Origin: Sulfuriferula multivorans
GTDB lineage: Bacteria; Pseudomonadota; Gammaproteobacteria; Burkholderiales; Thiobacillaceae
Length of the DNA stretch: 12,780 nt
NCBI GenBank assembly: GCA_010365175.1
Contig: JAAFGW010000053.1
Span: forward strand, 1-12,780
Direction: 5' to 3'
Program-made: the position numbers and the translations under genes
Notes under the pieces: generated by a model
Databases searched by the model: none
Told to the model about the DNA's origin: nothing
The model's input: the letters and a program-made list of their open reading frames with translations, nothing else
In this document: positions 1 to 6,090 of the stretch, piece by piece
Position numbering within the stretch: the stretch's first letter is position 1
How the letters are laid out: each line of letters opens with the position of its first letter

Positions 1-434
1 TTCTGCGCCCGCGCATGGCCGAATTGGGACGCTCGTGCGTGCACCCGGCGCATCGCAACGGCACCGTCATCTCCCGCTTATGGATGGGCCTGGCCGATTA
101 CATGTCACGCCATGGCTACGAATATGTGGTCGGCTGCGCCAGCATCAGCATGGCCGACGGCGGTCACATCGCCGCCAGCGTGCATCGTCAATTAAGCGCA
201 ACACATCTCGCACCCATCGAATGGCGCACCACCCCCCGCCATCGCCTGCCGATCGAGGCCCTCGACGATGGACAGAAGGCCGCGCTGCCGCAACTGATCA
301 AGGGCTATATCCGGATGGGCGCGATGATGTGTGGCGATCCGGCCTGGGATCCCGATTTCAACACCGCTGATCTCCTACTACTGCTGCCGATGGCACAACT
401 CAACCGCGATTACGCCCGACGTTTCATCGGGTGA
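1..434 (+). CDS. GNAT-type N-acyltransferase (OlsB/hemolysin-like), 3' part
   Basis: The frame is already open at base 3 and ends at the TGA at 432-434, so this is the C-terminal part (about 143 residues) of a longer gene that begins outside the window. The segment ELGRSCVHPAHRNG is typical of the acyl-ACP-dependent GNAT family that includes ornithine N-acyltransferase OlsB and proteins often labelled hemolysin-like. The later KGYIRMGAMMCGDPAWDPDFNTADL stretch (split here as KGYIRMGAMM then CGDPAWDPDFNTADL) also fits that family. Members transfer a fatty acyl group from acyl carrier protein to an amine during membrane lipid synthesis; the substrate here is not visible. The stop codon overlaps the first bases of a REP-like repeat, so the gene end directly abuts repeat DNA. 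Confidence 0.85.
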   Translation, partial: LRPRMAELGRSCVHPAHRNGTVISRLWMGLADYMSRHGYEYVVGCASISMADGGHIAASVHRQLSATHLAPIEWRTTPRHRLPIEALDDGQKAALPQLIKGYIRMGAMMCGDPAWDPDFNTADLLLLLPMAQLNRDYARRFIG

Positions 435-476
435 GCGTGGTTGTTGACGCTTTAGCGTCTTTACAACCACGGCCTG
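433..476 (+). repeat. REP-like palindromic unit 1
   Basis: This is an imperfect long hairpin. Outer stem CGTGGTTGT (436-444) pairs with ACAACCACG (463-471), and inner stem GACGC (446-450) pairs with GCGTC (455-459) around a TTTA loop. T445 faces TTT 460-462 as an internal loop. The same outer arms and the trailing GGCCTG recur in unit 2 at 490-611, which identifies it as a repeat family rather than a lone terminator. There is no T tract, so a terminator role is weak. It starts inside the stop codon of the upstream acyltransferase gene. Confidence 0.8.
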
Positions 477-489
477 CCCCTTGCGGGTA

Positions 490-611
490 GAGCGTGGTTG
501 TTGTTGCATACGACTCCACACGGGCTTTAGCCCGTAGTGGATCGGAGTACCCCTCAAGGGGGTATTGAAAAGAATCCTTTAGGGCTTTAGCAACTTTACA
601 AGCACGGCCTG
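490..611 (+). repeat. REP-like palindromic unit 2, split by an 80-bp element
   Basis: The left arm GAGCGTGGTTGTTGTTGC (490-507) and the right arm TTTAGCAACTTTACAAGCACG (split as TTTAGCAAC 586-594 and TTTACAAGCACG 595-606) form one REP unit like unit 1 once the intervening 78 bases are removed. The inner stem is then GTTGC/GCAAC with the TTTA loop restored. Thus the inserted element entered the loop side of a pre-existing REP hairpin. The right end, GGCCTG at 606-611, runs straight into the hflX remnant. Confidence 0.75.
506..585 (+). repeat. 80-bp structured repeat element, copy A
   Basis: It matches the minus strand of 1360-1439 at 74 of 80 positions. It holds two hairpins. The first is ACGGGC (520-525) with GCCCGT (530-535) around TTTA, extended by CCAC/GTGG across a bulged A. 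The second is TACCCC (548-553) with GGGGTA (559-564). GC dinucleotides flank both copies, so the net insertion is probably 78 bp with a 2-bp duplication. It sits inside REP unit 2. No protein is encoded; how it moves is unknown. Confidence 0.85.
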
Positions 612-612
612 T

Positions 613-978
613 GAGATCGATGCGCAGGATGCGCCGCGCTTCCGCATCTTCAACAAGATCGACCATGTCGGCGACGCGGCGGCGCAAGTGGAACGCGAGG
701 CCGCGCTGCGCGCCGAGTATCCCGGTTGCCTCGTGATGAGCGCGCGCCGCCCCCACGACGTCGCCAAATTGCACAAGGCGATCGTTGCGTTTTTCCAGAA
801 GGACCTCGTCAAGGCCGAGCTTTTTCTGCCCTGGTCGGCCCAGCAACTGCGCGGAGAAATATTCGCGCGCTGCGAGGTGTTGGAGGAACGTGCCGACGAG
901 GAAGGTGCGTTCTTCCGCGTCCGCGGCGAACAGGACACGCTGGATAGCCTGCGCGAGCAGTTCGGCCAAGTGCAATAA
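613..978 (+). pseudogene. hflX: hflX 3' remnant (GTPase HflX, C-terminal fragment)
   Basis: The plus-strand frame from about 613 to the TAA at 976-978 encodes roughly 121 residues resembling the end of the ribosome-associated GTPase HflX. Visible features are FNKID (the NKxD guanine-specificity motif), a following MSAR segment corresponding to the G5 region, and the C-terminal domain around GEIFARCEVLEERADEEGA. A complete HflX is about 370-430 residues; the N-terminal domain and the P-loop and switch motifs are missing. The frame closes with a stop at 580-582 inside the repeat insertion, and no start or ribosome binding site is visible, so this is almost certainly a dead fragment. Its 3' end runs directly into a truncated sixA on the other strand, so it reached this place by rearrangement. 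GTG at 688 could start a shorter peptide but nothing supports that. Confidence 0.8.
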
Positions 979-999
979 GCTCAGATCACCTGCAGCGCC

Positions 1000-1068
1000 C
1001 TGTGAGTGGCGGGTGAGGTCGGGGAGTGCGTCCTCCGCCTCGGTGTGTCGCCACAAAATAAGTTCCAT
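1000..1068 (-). pseudogene. sixA: sixA 5' stump (phosphohistidine phosphatase SixA, N-terminus only)
   Basis: Reading the minus strand from ATG at 1068, the first 20 residues (MELILWRHTEAED and on to DLTR) match the N-terminus of SixA-type phosphohistidine phosphatases, including the catalytic Arg7-His8 pair. A strong ribosome binding site (GAGGGAGG) lies just upstream, so this was a real gene start. After about residue 20 the SixA resemblance ends and the frame runs antisense through the hflX remnant and the REP units. The second catalytic histidine and the rest of the roughly 150-residue enzyme are gone. Order on this strand is CYTH-CHAD then sixA, so it was probably the distal gene of that operon. 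The frame stays open to 424, so a 214-residue chimeric peptide could be made, but it would have no phosphatase core. Confidence 0.75.
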
Positions 1069-1234
1069 CCGGCCTCCCTCAAAAAAATGTCTGATTCTGA
1101 ATGCGTGCGACGCCTATTGTGCGACAAGCGGGGGAAAAAAATGTCAGGCATGCGCGCCATCCCGCCACCAACCTCATCCGTAGTTTCAGGCCGGACTGCG
1201 TATTCGCGTCCTGCGGCGAATCGGCTTGAACCTG

Positions 1235-1951
1235 CTACCAGTAAGGCTTCAATTTCATGAAATACTGCAGATGCCTGGCGCTTTCGCCGTCCGCTGCATC
1301 CGCCTGCTTCGCCGCCAGCCAGCCGAGGACGAAGTCCCCCATCGGTCCCGCATCCGCCTGCCCTAAAGGATTCTTTTCAATACCCCCTTGAGGGGTACTC
1401 CGATCCATTACGTTCTGAAGAACGTGTGGAGTCGTATGCGCTTCCGTCAACAGGCTCCACGCCACACGCGCATCGTTGGTGCGCCCCAGGCTGTCCTGCG
1501 CGTCACGCAGCACAGCCAGATATCGAGCCTGCCGGCGACCGGCGAACAAGGTCTGGAAAAACTCGGCCGCATAACGCTGGCGCTTGATGGCGATGCGCAG
1601 GGCATGGCGTTGCGCCGCTTGCAGTTGCCCGAACGCGTGTGCGCCGCGGACGATGGGGCGATGCCCCTTCAGCAGCGCCCGGCGCGCCCATTTGTTCAAC
1701 GGCGACAACTGAACGAAGCGCTGCGCCTCCGGTGCTGCACGCCAGCCGCGCTGCCAGCCATGCTCATCGGGAAAATGCGGGGCAATTGCGGGCAGGGTCT
1801 CGCCGCACAGCACGTCCCAGTCGCGTGCCGGGCCGAGCGCGGCAGCCAGCGTGCGCAGGCCGTCCATCAGTTCGTCCGGCAGCACGCATACCCGGCGATA
1901 CAGCCGCAGCGCCGCACGTAGCCGCCGCAGCGCCACCCGCGCCTGATGCAC
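1235..1951 (-). pseudogene. CHAD domain (C-terminal half of a split CYTH-CHAD protein)
   Basis: This minus-strand frame encodes the CHAD domain, a helical domain with conserved histidines and basic residues that binds polyphosphate. The hallmark is KYVHQARVALRRLRAALR at its beginning, with a second basic helix RIAIKRQRYAAEFF later and the natural end MKLKPYW. In intact relatives it is fused behind a CYTH domain. Here the CYTH part (1867-2796) is in another frame and the two are separated by a palindromic insert, so no proper start exists: GTG at 1951 is inside the domain and lacks a ribosome binding site. About 26 extra residues (TTPHVLQNVMDRSTPQ and following, encoded by 1360-1439) are an in-frame 80-bp repeat element. 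It lies beside ppk1, which fits a polyphosphate role. It is probably non-functional unless translation reinitiates. Confidence 0.8.
1360..1439 (-). repeat. 80-bp structured repeat element, copy B (in frame inside CHAD)
   Basis: The minus strand here matches 506-585 at 74 of 80 bases. Four of the six differences are paired: the hairpin stem is ACGTTC/GAACGT here and ACGGGC/GCCCGT in copy A, so two neighbouring G-C pairs became T-A pairs and the fold is kept. The second hairpin (TACCCC/GGGGTA) is identical. The net insert of 78 bp adds 26 codons without a stop, leaving the CHAD frame open on both sides. Confidence 0.85.
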
Positions 1952-2796
1952 GTACTTGATGTCGTTAATCGGTTGGGCATCACGTTTGCTCCTTTATGCC
2001 CTTCAGGGTGCTCTCCCGCTTGCGGGCTTAGTCGAATACTTAGTCGTTCCATCAGAGGGCACAGCACGCCCGGCAGATTAGCCTGGAACTGCGCGAGACA
2101 CGCCTGGTAGATCGCGGCAAAGCCGTCTTCCACGCTCATGGCGCTGTCCAGTGTTAGCGGTGCGGATTTGACCGGCGCCGCGCCCTCGCCACGCGCCAGG
2201 CGCACGCCGCGCTCGGCCTTGCTGACGTCCAGCGGCACGCAGTCGAGCTGCTGCGCCCAGCCCTGCGCCAGTGCAAACAGGGCATCCGGCTGGCCGGCCT
2301 TCAGTTCGAGCTCGATCTCGCAAATCGGCTGGCTCCATTTGCCGGCGCGCACCTCCCCCACGTCCAGCGCAACCTCGATCTGCGCGCCGCCACGGCCCTT
2401 GAGCAGCCAGGCAGTGCGCCTAAAGCGCGTTTCGAACACCGGCACCAAGTGTACGCGCAGCGCGTCGGGCACCAGCGCCAGCGCCTCGGCCGGAAAGCGC
2501 TTCCAGTCCGGGGTGCCGCGGGTGATCGCCATTTCATATTCGGCACGCTGCGACAGCCCGCCGCGCCGCTCGCCCTCGGTTTTCAGCATCTGCAGCCAGC
2601 GCCGCCCGGCCCGCCGCACCCGGAGCGCGACGCCTTGTGCGCTCAGGGCAAAATCCGGGGTATCGAAATATCGGGTGATCAGATCCTGCTGCACCGGTGA
2701 ACTGCGCCGCCGCGCCATCCGCTTCAGAAACGCTTCGGCCTGCTGCGGGGGCAGCGCCAGCTTGAGTTCGATTTCGACTGAATTGGAAACTGTCAT
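1867..2796 (-). CDS. CYTH-domain triphosphatase-like protein (N-terminal half of split CYTH-CHAD)
   Basis: The minus-strand frame starts at ATG 2796 and shows the CYTH signature ExExK as EIELK at residues 8-12, followed by the charged strands of the triphosphate tunnel (TRYFDTP, LRVRRAG, LQMLKTEG, CEIELELK, SKAERG). CYTH proteins hydrolyse inorganic triphosphate or related substrates using a divalent metal; CYTH-CHAD fusions such as YgiF are triphosphatases linked to polyphosphate. Native sequence runs to about residue 245 (PGVL), after which about 64 residues come from an insert and an out-of-frame reading of CHAD. The CYTH fold itself (about residues 1-205) appears complete, so a truncated enzyme may still be made. 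No other start codon precedes the ExExK motif, which fixes the start. The start codon lies inside the Pho box that faces ppk1. Confidence 0.85.
   Translation of the reverse strand: MTVSNSVEIELKLALPPQQAEAFLKRMARRRSSPVQQDLITRYFDTPDFALSAQGVALRVRRAGRRWLQMLKTEGERRGGLSQRAEYEMAITRGTPDWKRFPAEALALVPDALRVHLVPVFETRFRRTAWLLKGRGGAQIEVALDVGEVRAGKWSQPICEIELELKAGQPDALFALAQGWAQQLDCVPLDVSKAERGVRLARGEGAAPVKSAPLTLDSAMSVEDGFAAIYQACLAQFQANLPGVLCPLMERLSIRLSPQAGEHPEGHKGANVMPNRLTTSSTCIRRGWRCGGYVRRCGCIAGYACCRTN
1960..2061 (-). repeat. palindrome-rich insert at the CYTH/CHAD boundary
   Basis: About 100 bases separate the last CYTH-side residues (PGVL, ending at 2062) from the first CHAD-side residues (DIKYVHQ). On the minus strand the segment holds two small palindromes, CCCGCAAGCGGG and CCCTGAAGGG, then AAAGGAG (1989-1995) five bases before GTG-ATG (1978-1983). 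It encodes nothing resembling either domain and shifts the frame, so it is best explained as an inserted repeat element. Exact ends are uncertain because no second copy is in the window. The AAAGGAG-GTG pair looks like a translation start but leads into the wrong frame, which ends at 1867. Confidence 0.55.
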
Positions 2797-2834
2797 ATAT
2801 CTGTCATGCCAGGATCAAGGCCCACCTTTATCAT
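2790..2834 (+). promoter_or_regulatory. Pho box and -10 element upstream of ppk1
   Basis: CTGTCATATATCTGTCAT at 2790-2807 matches the PhoB consensus CTGTCATAWAWCTGTCAY at all 18 positions: two CTGTCAT half-sites 11 bases apart. A weak third unit (GGATCAA, 2812-2818) keeps the 11-base period, and TATCAT at 2829-2834 lies 10 bases after it, the usual distance from box to -10. Transcription would start near 2841, so translation of ppk1 should begin at 2860 and not at the upstream ATG 2806, which lies inside the box. The box also covers the CYTH start codon on the other strand. Confidence 0.75.
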
Positions 2835-2859
2835 TGGACTACCCAAAAGATACCAGACC

Positions 2860-4917
2860 ATGAACCTGCCCAGCCCCGAAACCCTCATCAACCGTGAACT
2901 CGGCATCCTCGCCTTCCAGCATCGCGTGCTGGCCCAGGCCGACGATCCCAAGATCCCCCTGCTGGAACGACTCAAGTTTCTCTGCATTTTTTCCAGCAAC
3001 ATGGACGAGTTTTTCGAGGTGCGGGTCGCTGGCCTCAAAGAACAGATACTCGCCAAATCCACCCAACGCTCAGCCGATGGCATGACCGCACGCCAACAGT
3101 ATCGCGCTGTCTCGGACATGACCCATGCGCTGGTGGCCAAACAGTACGCGCTGTTTAACAACGAAATCATTCCCGCCCTGGCCGAGCACGACATTCATTT
3201 TTTCCGCCGTACCCACTGGAACGAAACGCAGGCGGCCTGGATCCGGGATTACTTTTTCCGTGAACTGATGCCGGTGCTGACTCCGGTTGGGCTGGATCCC
3301 TCGCATCCCTTTCCGCGCGTATTGAACAAAAGCCTCAACTTTGCCGTCGAGTTGTCCGGCCGCGATGCCTTCGGCCGCAATTCCGGCGCGGCCGTGGTTC
3401 AGGCCCCCCGCTCGCTGCCCCGGGTGATCCGCATGCCGGAAGACATCGCCGGCTGCGAATACGGCTTTGTATTCCTGTCGTCGATCCTGCATGCCCATGT
3501 CGACGCACTCTTTACCGGAATGAAGGTGGAAGGCTGTTACCAGTTTCGCGTCACCCGCAATTCCGATTTGTTCGTGGATGACGAAGAGACCAAAAACCTG
3601 CGCCAGGCCCTGCAGGGCGAACTGCCGCAGCGGCACTATGGCGCGGCGGTGCGGCTGGAAGTGGCCGACAACTGCTCGACCGCGATGGCGACTTTTTTGC
3701 TGGGACAGTTTGAACTGGAGCCCGAGGATCTCTACCAGGAACAAGGGCCGGTCAATCTGGTGCGGCTGATGCAGGTGCCCGACTGGGTCGATCGGCCCGA
3801 GCTGAAGTTCCCCCCCTTCATTCCCGCGCTGCCAGCACGGTTGGCCCAGCAGGATGACATCTTTGCGCACATCCGCAAGAACGACATCCTGCTGCACCAT
3901 CCCTTCGAATCGTTTCAGCCGGTGATCGACTTCATCGAGCAGGCTGCGGCCGACCCCAATGTGCTCGCCATGCGGCAGACGGTCTACCGCACCGGCACCG
4001 ACTCCAAGCTGATGATGGCGCTGATTCGTGCCGCGCAGTCGGGCAAGGAAGTGACCGTCGTAGTCGAATTGCTGGCGCGCTTTGACGAGGAAGCCAACAT
4101 CAACTGGGCCGCCAAGCTAGAAGAAGTCGGTGCGCACGTGGTTTACGGTGTGGTCGGTCACAAGACCCACGCCAAGCTCGCGCTGGTCATTCGCCGTGAA
4201 GACGGCGTACTGCGCCGCTACGCCCACCTCGGCACCGGCAACTACCACGCCCGCACCGCACGCCTGTACACCGATTTTGGGCTTTTGACCGCCGATGAAG
4301 CCATCACCGCCGACGTCAACAGCCTGTTCACCCAAATCACTGGCCTCGGCAAGGCGGGCAAGCTCAAGTGCCTGTGGCAATCGCCCTTCACCCTGCACAG
4401 CGAAGTCATCGCCGCGATCAACCGCGAGACGGAGCTGGCTAAGGCCGGTAAACGCGCCGCCATCATTGCCAAAATGAACGCATTGCTGGAGCCGCAGGTC
4501 ATCGCTGCGCTCTACGCCGCCTCGCAGGCGGGCGTCAAGATCGACCTCATCATCCGCGGCGTGTGCGCGCTACGCCCAGGCATTGCGGGCCTGTCGGACA
4601 ACATCCGGGTGCGCTCAGTGGTCGGACGTTTTCTCGAGCACACCCGGATTTTCTATTTCAGGAACGGCGGCGACGAGCAGGTCATTCTGTCGAGTGCTGA
4701 CTGGATGGACCGCAACTTTTTCCGCCGTATCGAAACCGGGTTCCCGGTACTTAACCCAAAACTGAAAAAACGCGTGATTGCCGAAGGCTTGAAACCCTAT
4801 CTACGCGATAATGTACAGGCTTGGGAAATGCAGTCAGATGGCAGCTATCGCCGCCGCAAGCCACGCCGAGCCAAGCATTACAGCGCACAGTTGGAGTTGT
4901 TGAACTTATTGACCTAG
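2860..4917 (+). CDS. ppk1: polyphosphate kinase 1
   Basis: The product is 685 residues, matching the usual length of PPK1 (E. coli 688). The enzyme reversibly polymerises the gamma-phosphate of ATP into inorganic polyphosphate. The N-terminal domain begins LINRELGILAFQHRVLAQA; the middle contains FSSNMDEFFEVRVAGL; the phospholipase-D-like catalytic half holds HAKLALVIRRE with His437, the expected phosphorylated histidine (E. coli His435), and GRFLEHTRIF with His594 (E. coli His592), then LSSADWMDRNFFRRIE. All hallmarks are intact. I chose ATG 2860 because MNLPSPETLINREL matches family starts and the Pho-box promoter lies just upstream; the longer frame from 2806 would begin within the promoter. 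It diverges from the CYTH-CHAD gene, and phosphate starvation control is inferred from the Pho box. No clear terminator follows. Confidence 0.97.
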   Translation: MNLPSPETLINRELGILAFQHRVLAQADDPKIPLLERLKFLCIFSSNMDEFFEVRVAGLKEQILAKSTQRSADGMTARQQYRAVSDMTHALVAKQYALFNNEIIPALAEHDIHFFRRTHWNETQAAWIRDYFFRELMPVLTPVGLDPSHPFPRVLNKSLNFAVELSGRDAFGRNSGAAVVQAPRSLPRVIRMPEDIAGCEYGFVFLSSILHAHVDALFTGMKVEGCYQFRVTRNSDLFVDDEETKNLRQALQGELPQRHYGAAVRLEVADNCSTAMATFLLGQFELEPEDLYQEQGPVNLVRLMQVPDWVDRPELKFPPFIPALPARLAQQDDIFAHIRKNDILLHHPFESFQPVIDFIEQAAADPNVLAMRQTVYRTGTDSKLMMALIRAAQSGKEVTVVVELLARFDEEANINWAAKLEEVGAHVVYGVVGHKTHAKLALVIRREDGVLRRYAHLGTGNYHARTARLYTDFGLLTADEAITADVNSLFTQITGLGKAGKLKCLWQSPFTLHSEVIAAINRETELAKAGKRAAIIAKMNALLEPQVIAALYAASQAGVKIDLIIRGVCALRPGIAGLSDNIRVRSVVGRFLEHTRIFYFRNGGDEQVILSSADWMDRNFFRRIETGFPVLNPKLKKRVIAEGLKPYLRDNVQAWEMQSDGSYRRRKPRRAKHYSAQLELLNLLT

Positions 4918-4953
4918 AAGCCATAAGAAGCGTATACAACCATTGAATAGTAC

Positions 4954-4982
4954 TTTTGAGCCACGACTCGATCTGATATGAT
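4954..4982 (+). promoter_or_regulatory. possible sigma70-type promoter upstream of the OmpA-like gene
   Basis: TATGAT at 4977-4982 is a good -10 candidate in an AT-rich gap of 214 bases between ppk1 and the OmpA-like gene. The best -35 candidates (TTTTGA with a 17-base spacer or TTGAGC with 15) are poor. A TATACT at 5039-5044 is another possible -10 but lacks a -35. The promoter of this gene is therefore only loosely placed. Confidence 0.25.
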
Positions 4983-5004
4983 TTAAAATAAGTTTCCTTA
5001 TGTT

Positions 5005-5062
5005 CGTCAGCGCACAGAACCAATTCAAAATTTATTCTTATACTTGACATATCGTGCTGACG
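5005..5062. other. spaced inverted repeat in the OmpA-like gene leader
   Basis: CGTCAGCGCAC (5005-5015) and GTGCTGACG (5054-5062) are inverted copies separated by 38 bases, with two extra bases in the left arm. They bracket the AT-rich TATACTTGACAT segment. They could be a pair of operator half-sites or a long-looped hairpin in the mRNA leader. I recognise no named regulator. Confidence 0.35.
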
Positions 5063-5131
5063 GACTCTTGGCAGGACATAAGGTTTCACTAAGTTTTACT
5101 TGAATTCCCATAAATATAAAGGACACTCACT

Positions 5132-5926
5132 ATGCGTACCACACCCTTATTTCTAAGCATTCTTACCGCAACCCTGATTTCTGCCGGCGCTGTAAGCGCA
5201 CAAGCCGCTGAAGGTAAGTTTTATGACCCCTCCAATGCCGCCAGCCCCACTGGATTCACGACCAATTATGAGGCGTTCAGGACGGTTGGCTGTCCTGGGC
5301 AAGGATTACTCAACACCCCTTGCAAGGTACCCAAAGAAGCTGACACCGATGGCGATGGCGTCGTCGACAGCAAAGACAAATGCCCCAACACGCCCGCTGG
5401 CCGCAAGGTGAATGCAGACGGTTGTGAACTGGACCGTGATGGCGATGGCATTGTGGACGGTGATGACAAGTGTCCCGATGTTTATGCCAAAACAGCTGAT
5501 GGTTGCCCGCTTCCTGTTGCGAAGCCTGTCGAAGCCAAGCCCGCTGATTATTCAGCCAGCCCAACAACCCCTGCAGCCATCCCGAGAAGGCTTGTACTGG
5601 AAGGCGTGAACTTCAATTACGACAAGTCCACTCTGCGTCCGGAAGATATCGCCATCATCGACCAGAATGCTGCCGACCTGAAAGAATGGGGCAATATCGA
5701 CGTGGAAGTTTCAGGCCACACCGATAGCCGTGGAAGTGACAAATACAATATGGGCTTGTCGCTGCGCCGCGCCGATGCTGTTCGTGATTATCTGATCACG
5801 AAGGGCATTTCAGCTGATCGTTTGACTGCTAAAGGCTATGGCGAATCCCAGCCGCTTGAAAGCAATGATACGGATGAAGGTCGCTTCAAAAACCGTCGTG
5901 TTGAACTGAACCAGATACAGAAATAA
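5132..5926 (+). CDS. OmpA-like outer membrane protein with thrombospondin type 3 repeats
   Basis: The 264-residue product starts with a signal peptide (about 1-26, probable cut AQA-AEG, no lipobox). Residues about 70-126 carry two acidic calcium-binding-type TSP3 repeats (DTDGDGVVDSKDKCP and DRDGDGIVDGDDKCP) with paired cysteines. A proline/alanine linker follows, then the OmpA C-terminal peptidoglycan-binding domain (about 155-264) with HTDSRG at 196-201 and NRRVEL at 254-259, which supply the aspartate and arginine that bind diaminopimelate. It should anchor the envelope to the cell wall. There is no room for the usual eight-strand beta barrel between signal peptide and TSP3 repeats, so it may be periplasmic or membrane-associated by another route. 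AAAGGA lies 8 bases before the ATG. It is a single-gene unit ended by a strong terminator, and its base composition is more AT-rich than that of its neighbours. Confidence 0.93.
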   Translation: MRTTPLFLSILTATLISAGAVSAQAAEGKFYDPSNAASPTGFTTNYEAFRTVGCPGQGLLNTPCKVPKEADTDGDGVVDSKDKCPNTPAGRKVNADGCELDRDGDGIVDGDDKCPDVYAKTADGCPLPVAKPVEAKPADYSASPTTPAAIPRRLVLEGVNFNYDKSTLRPEDIAIIDQNAADLKEWGNIDVEVSGHTDSRGSDKYNMGLSLRRADAVRDYLITKGISADRLTAKGYGESQPLESNDTDEGRFKNRRVELNQIQK

Positions 5927-5950
5927 TAATTTCGTTTACTGATTCAATTC

Positions 5951-5987
5951 GCAAAAAACGGAGACTTCGGTCTCCGTTTTTTTTGCA
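5951..5987 (+). terminator. rho-independent terminator of the OmpA-like gene
   Basis: CGGAGAC (5959-5965) pairs with GTCTCCG (5970-5976) around a stable TTCG tetraloop, followed by eight T (5977-5984). An A run before the stem pairs with the T run, extending the hairpin to GC at 5951-5952 and making it potentially bidirectional. It begins 25 bases after the stop codon. Confidence 0.95.
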
Positions 5988-6090
5988 AGCTGCCTAGTAA
6001 GCCATCTCCACAACGGGCTCTGCGCAAGACGTCAACAAAGCTTCATTCGATTGCCACACCACTGTCTTATAGCAATGGCCTGATGACCGC

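Noticed and set aside
433..611. CRISPR array or tandem terminators in the repeat cluster
   Set aside because: There are only two unequal palindromic units with no regular spacers and no T tracts; REP-like units fit better.
1080..1146. Direct repeat AAAAAAATGTC at 1080-1090 and 1136-1146 before sixA
   Set aside because: It is short, dominated by an A run, and has no linked structure or known site.
1978..2000. Programmed -1 frameshift joining CYTH to CHAD
   Set aside because: AAAGGAG could act as a stimulator, but no X-XXY-YYZ slippery heptamer occurs in the right frame, and the segment looks inserted.
2806..2859. ATG 2806 as the start of ppk1
   Set aside because: It lies inside the Pho box and upstream of the expected transcription start; ATG 2860 matches family N-termini.
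3070..3900. A 276-codon minus-strand frame opposite ppk1
   Set aside because: ppk1 is certain on the plus strand and the antisense protein looks like a codon shadow.
5044..5072. TTGACA at 5044-5049 as a -35 box for the OmpA-like gene
   Set aside because: No -10-like hexamer occurs 16-18 bases downstream; the sequence there is CTTGGC.
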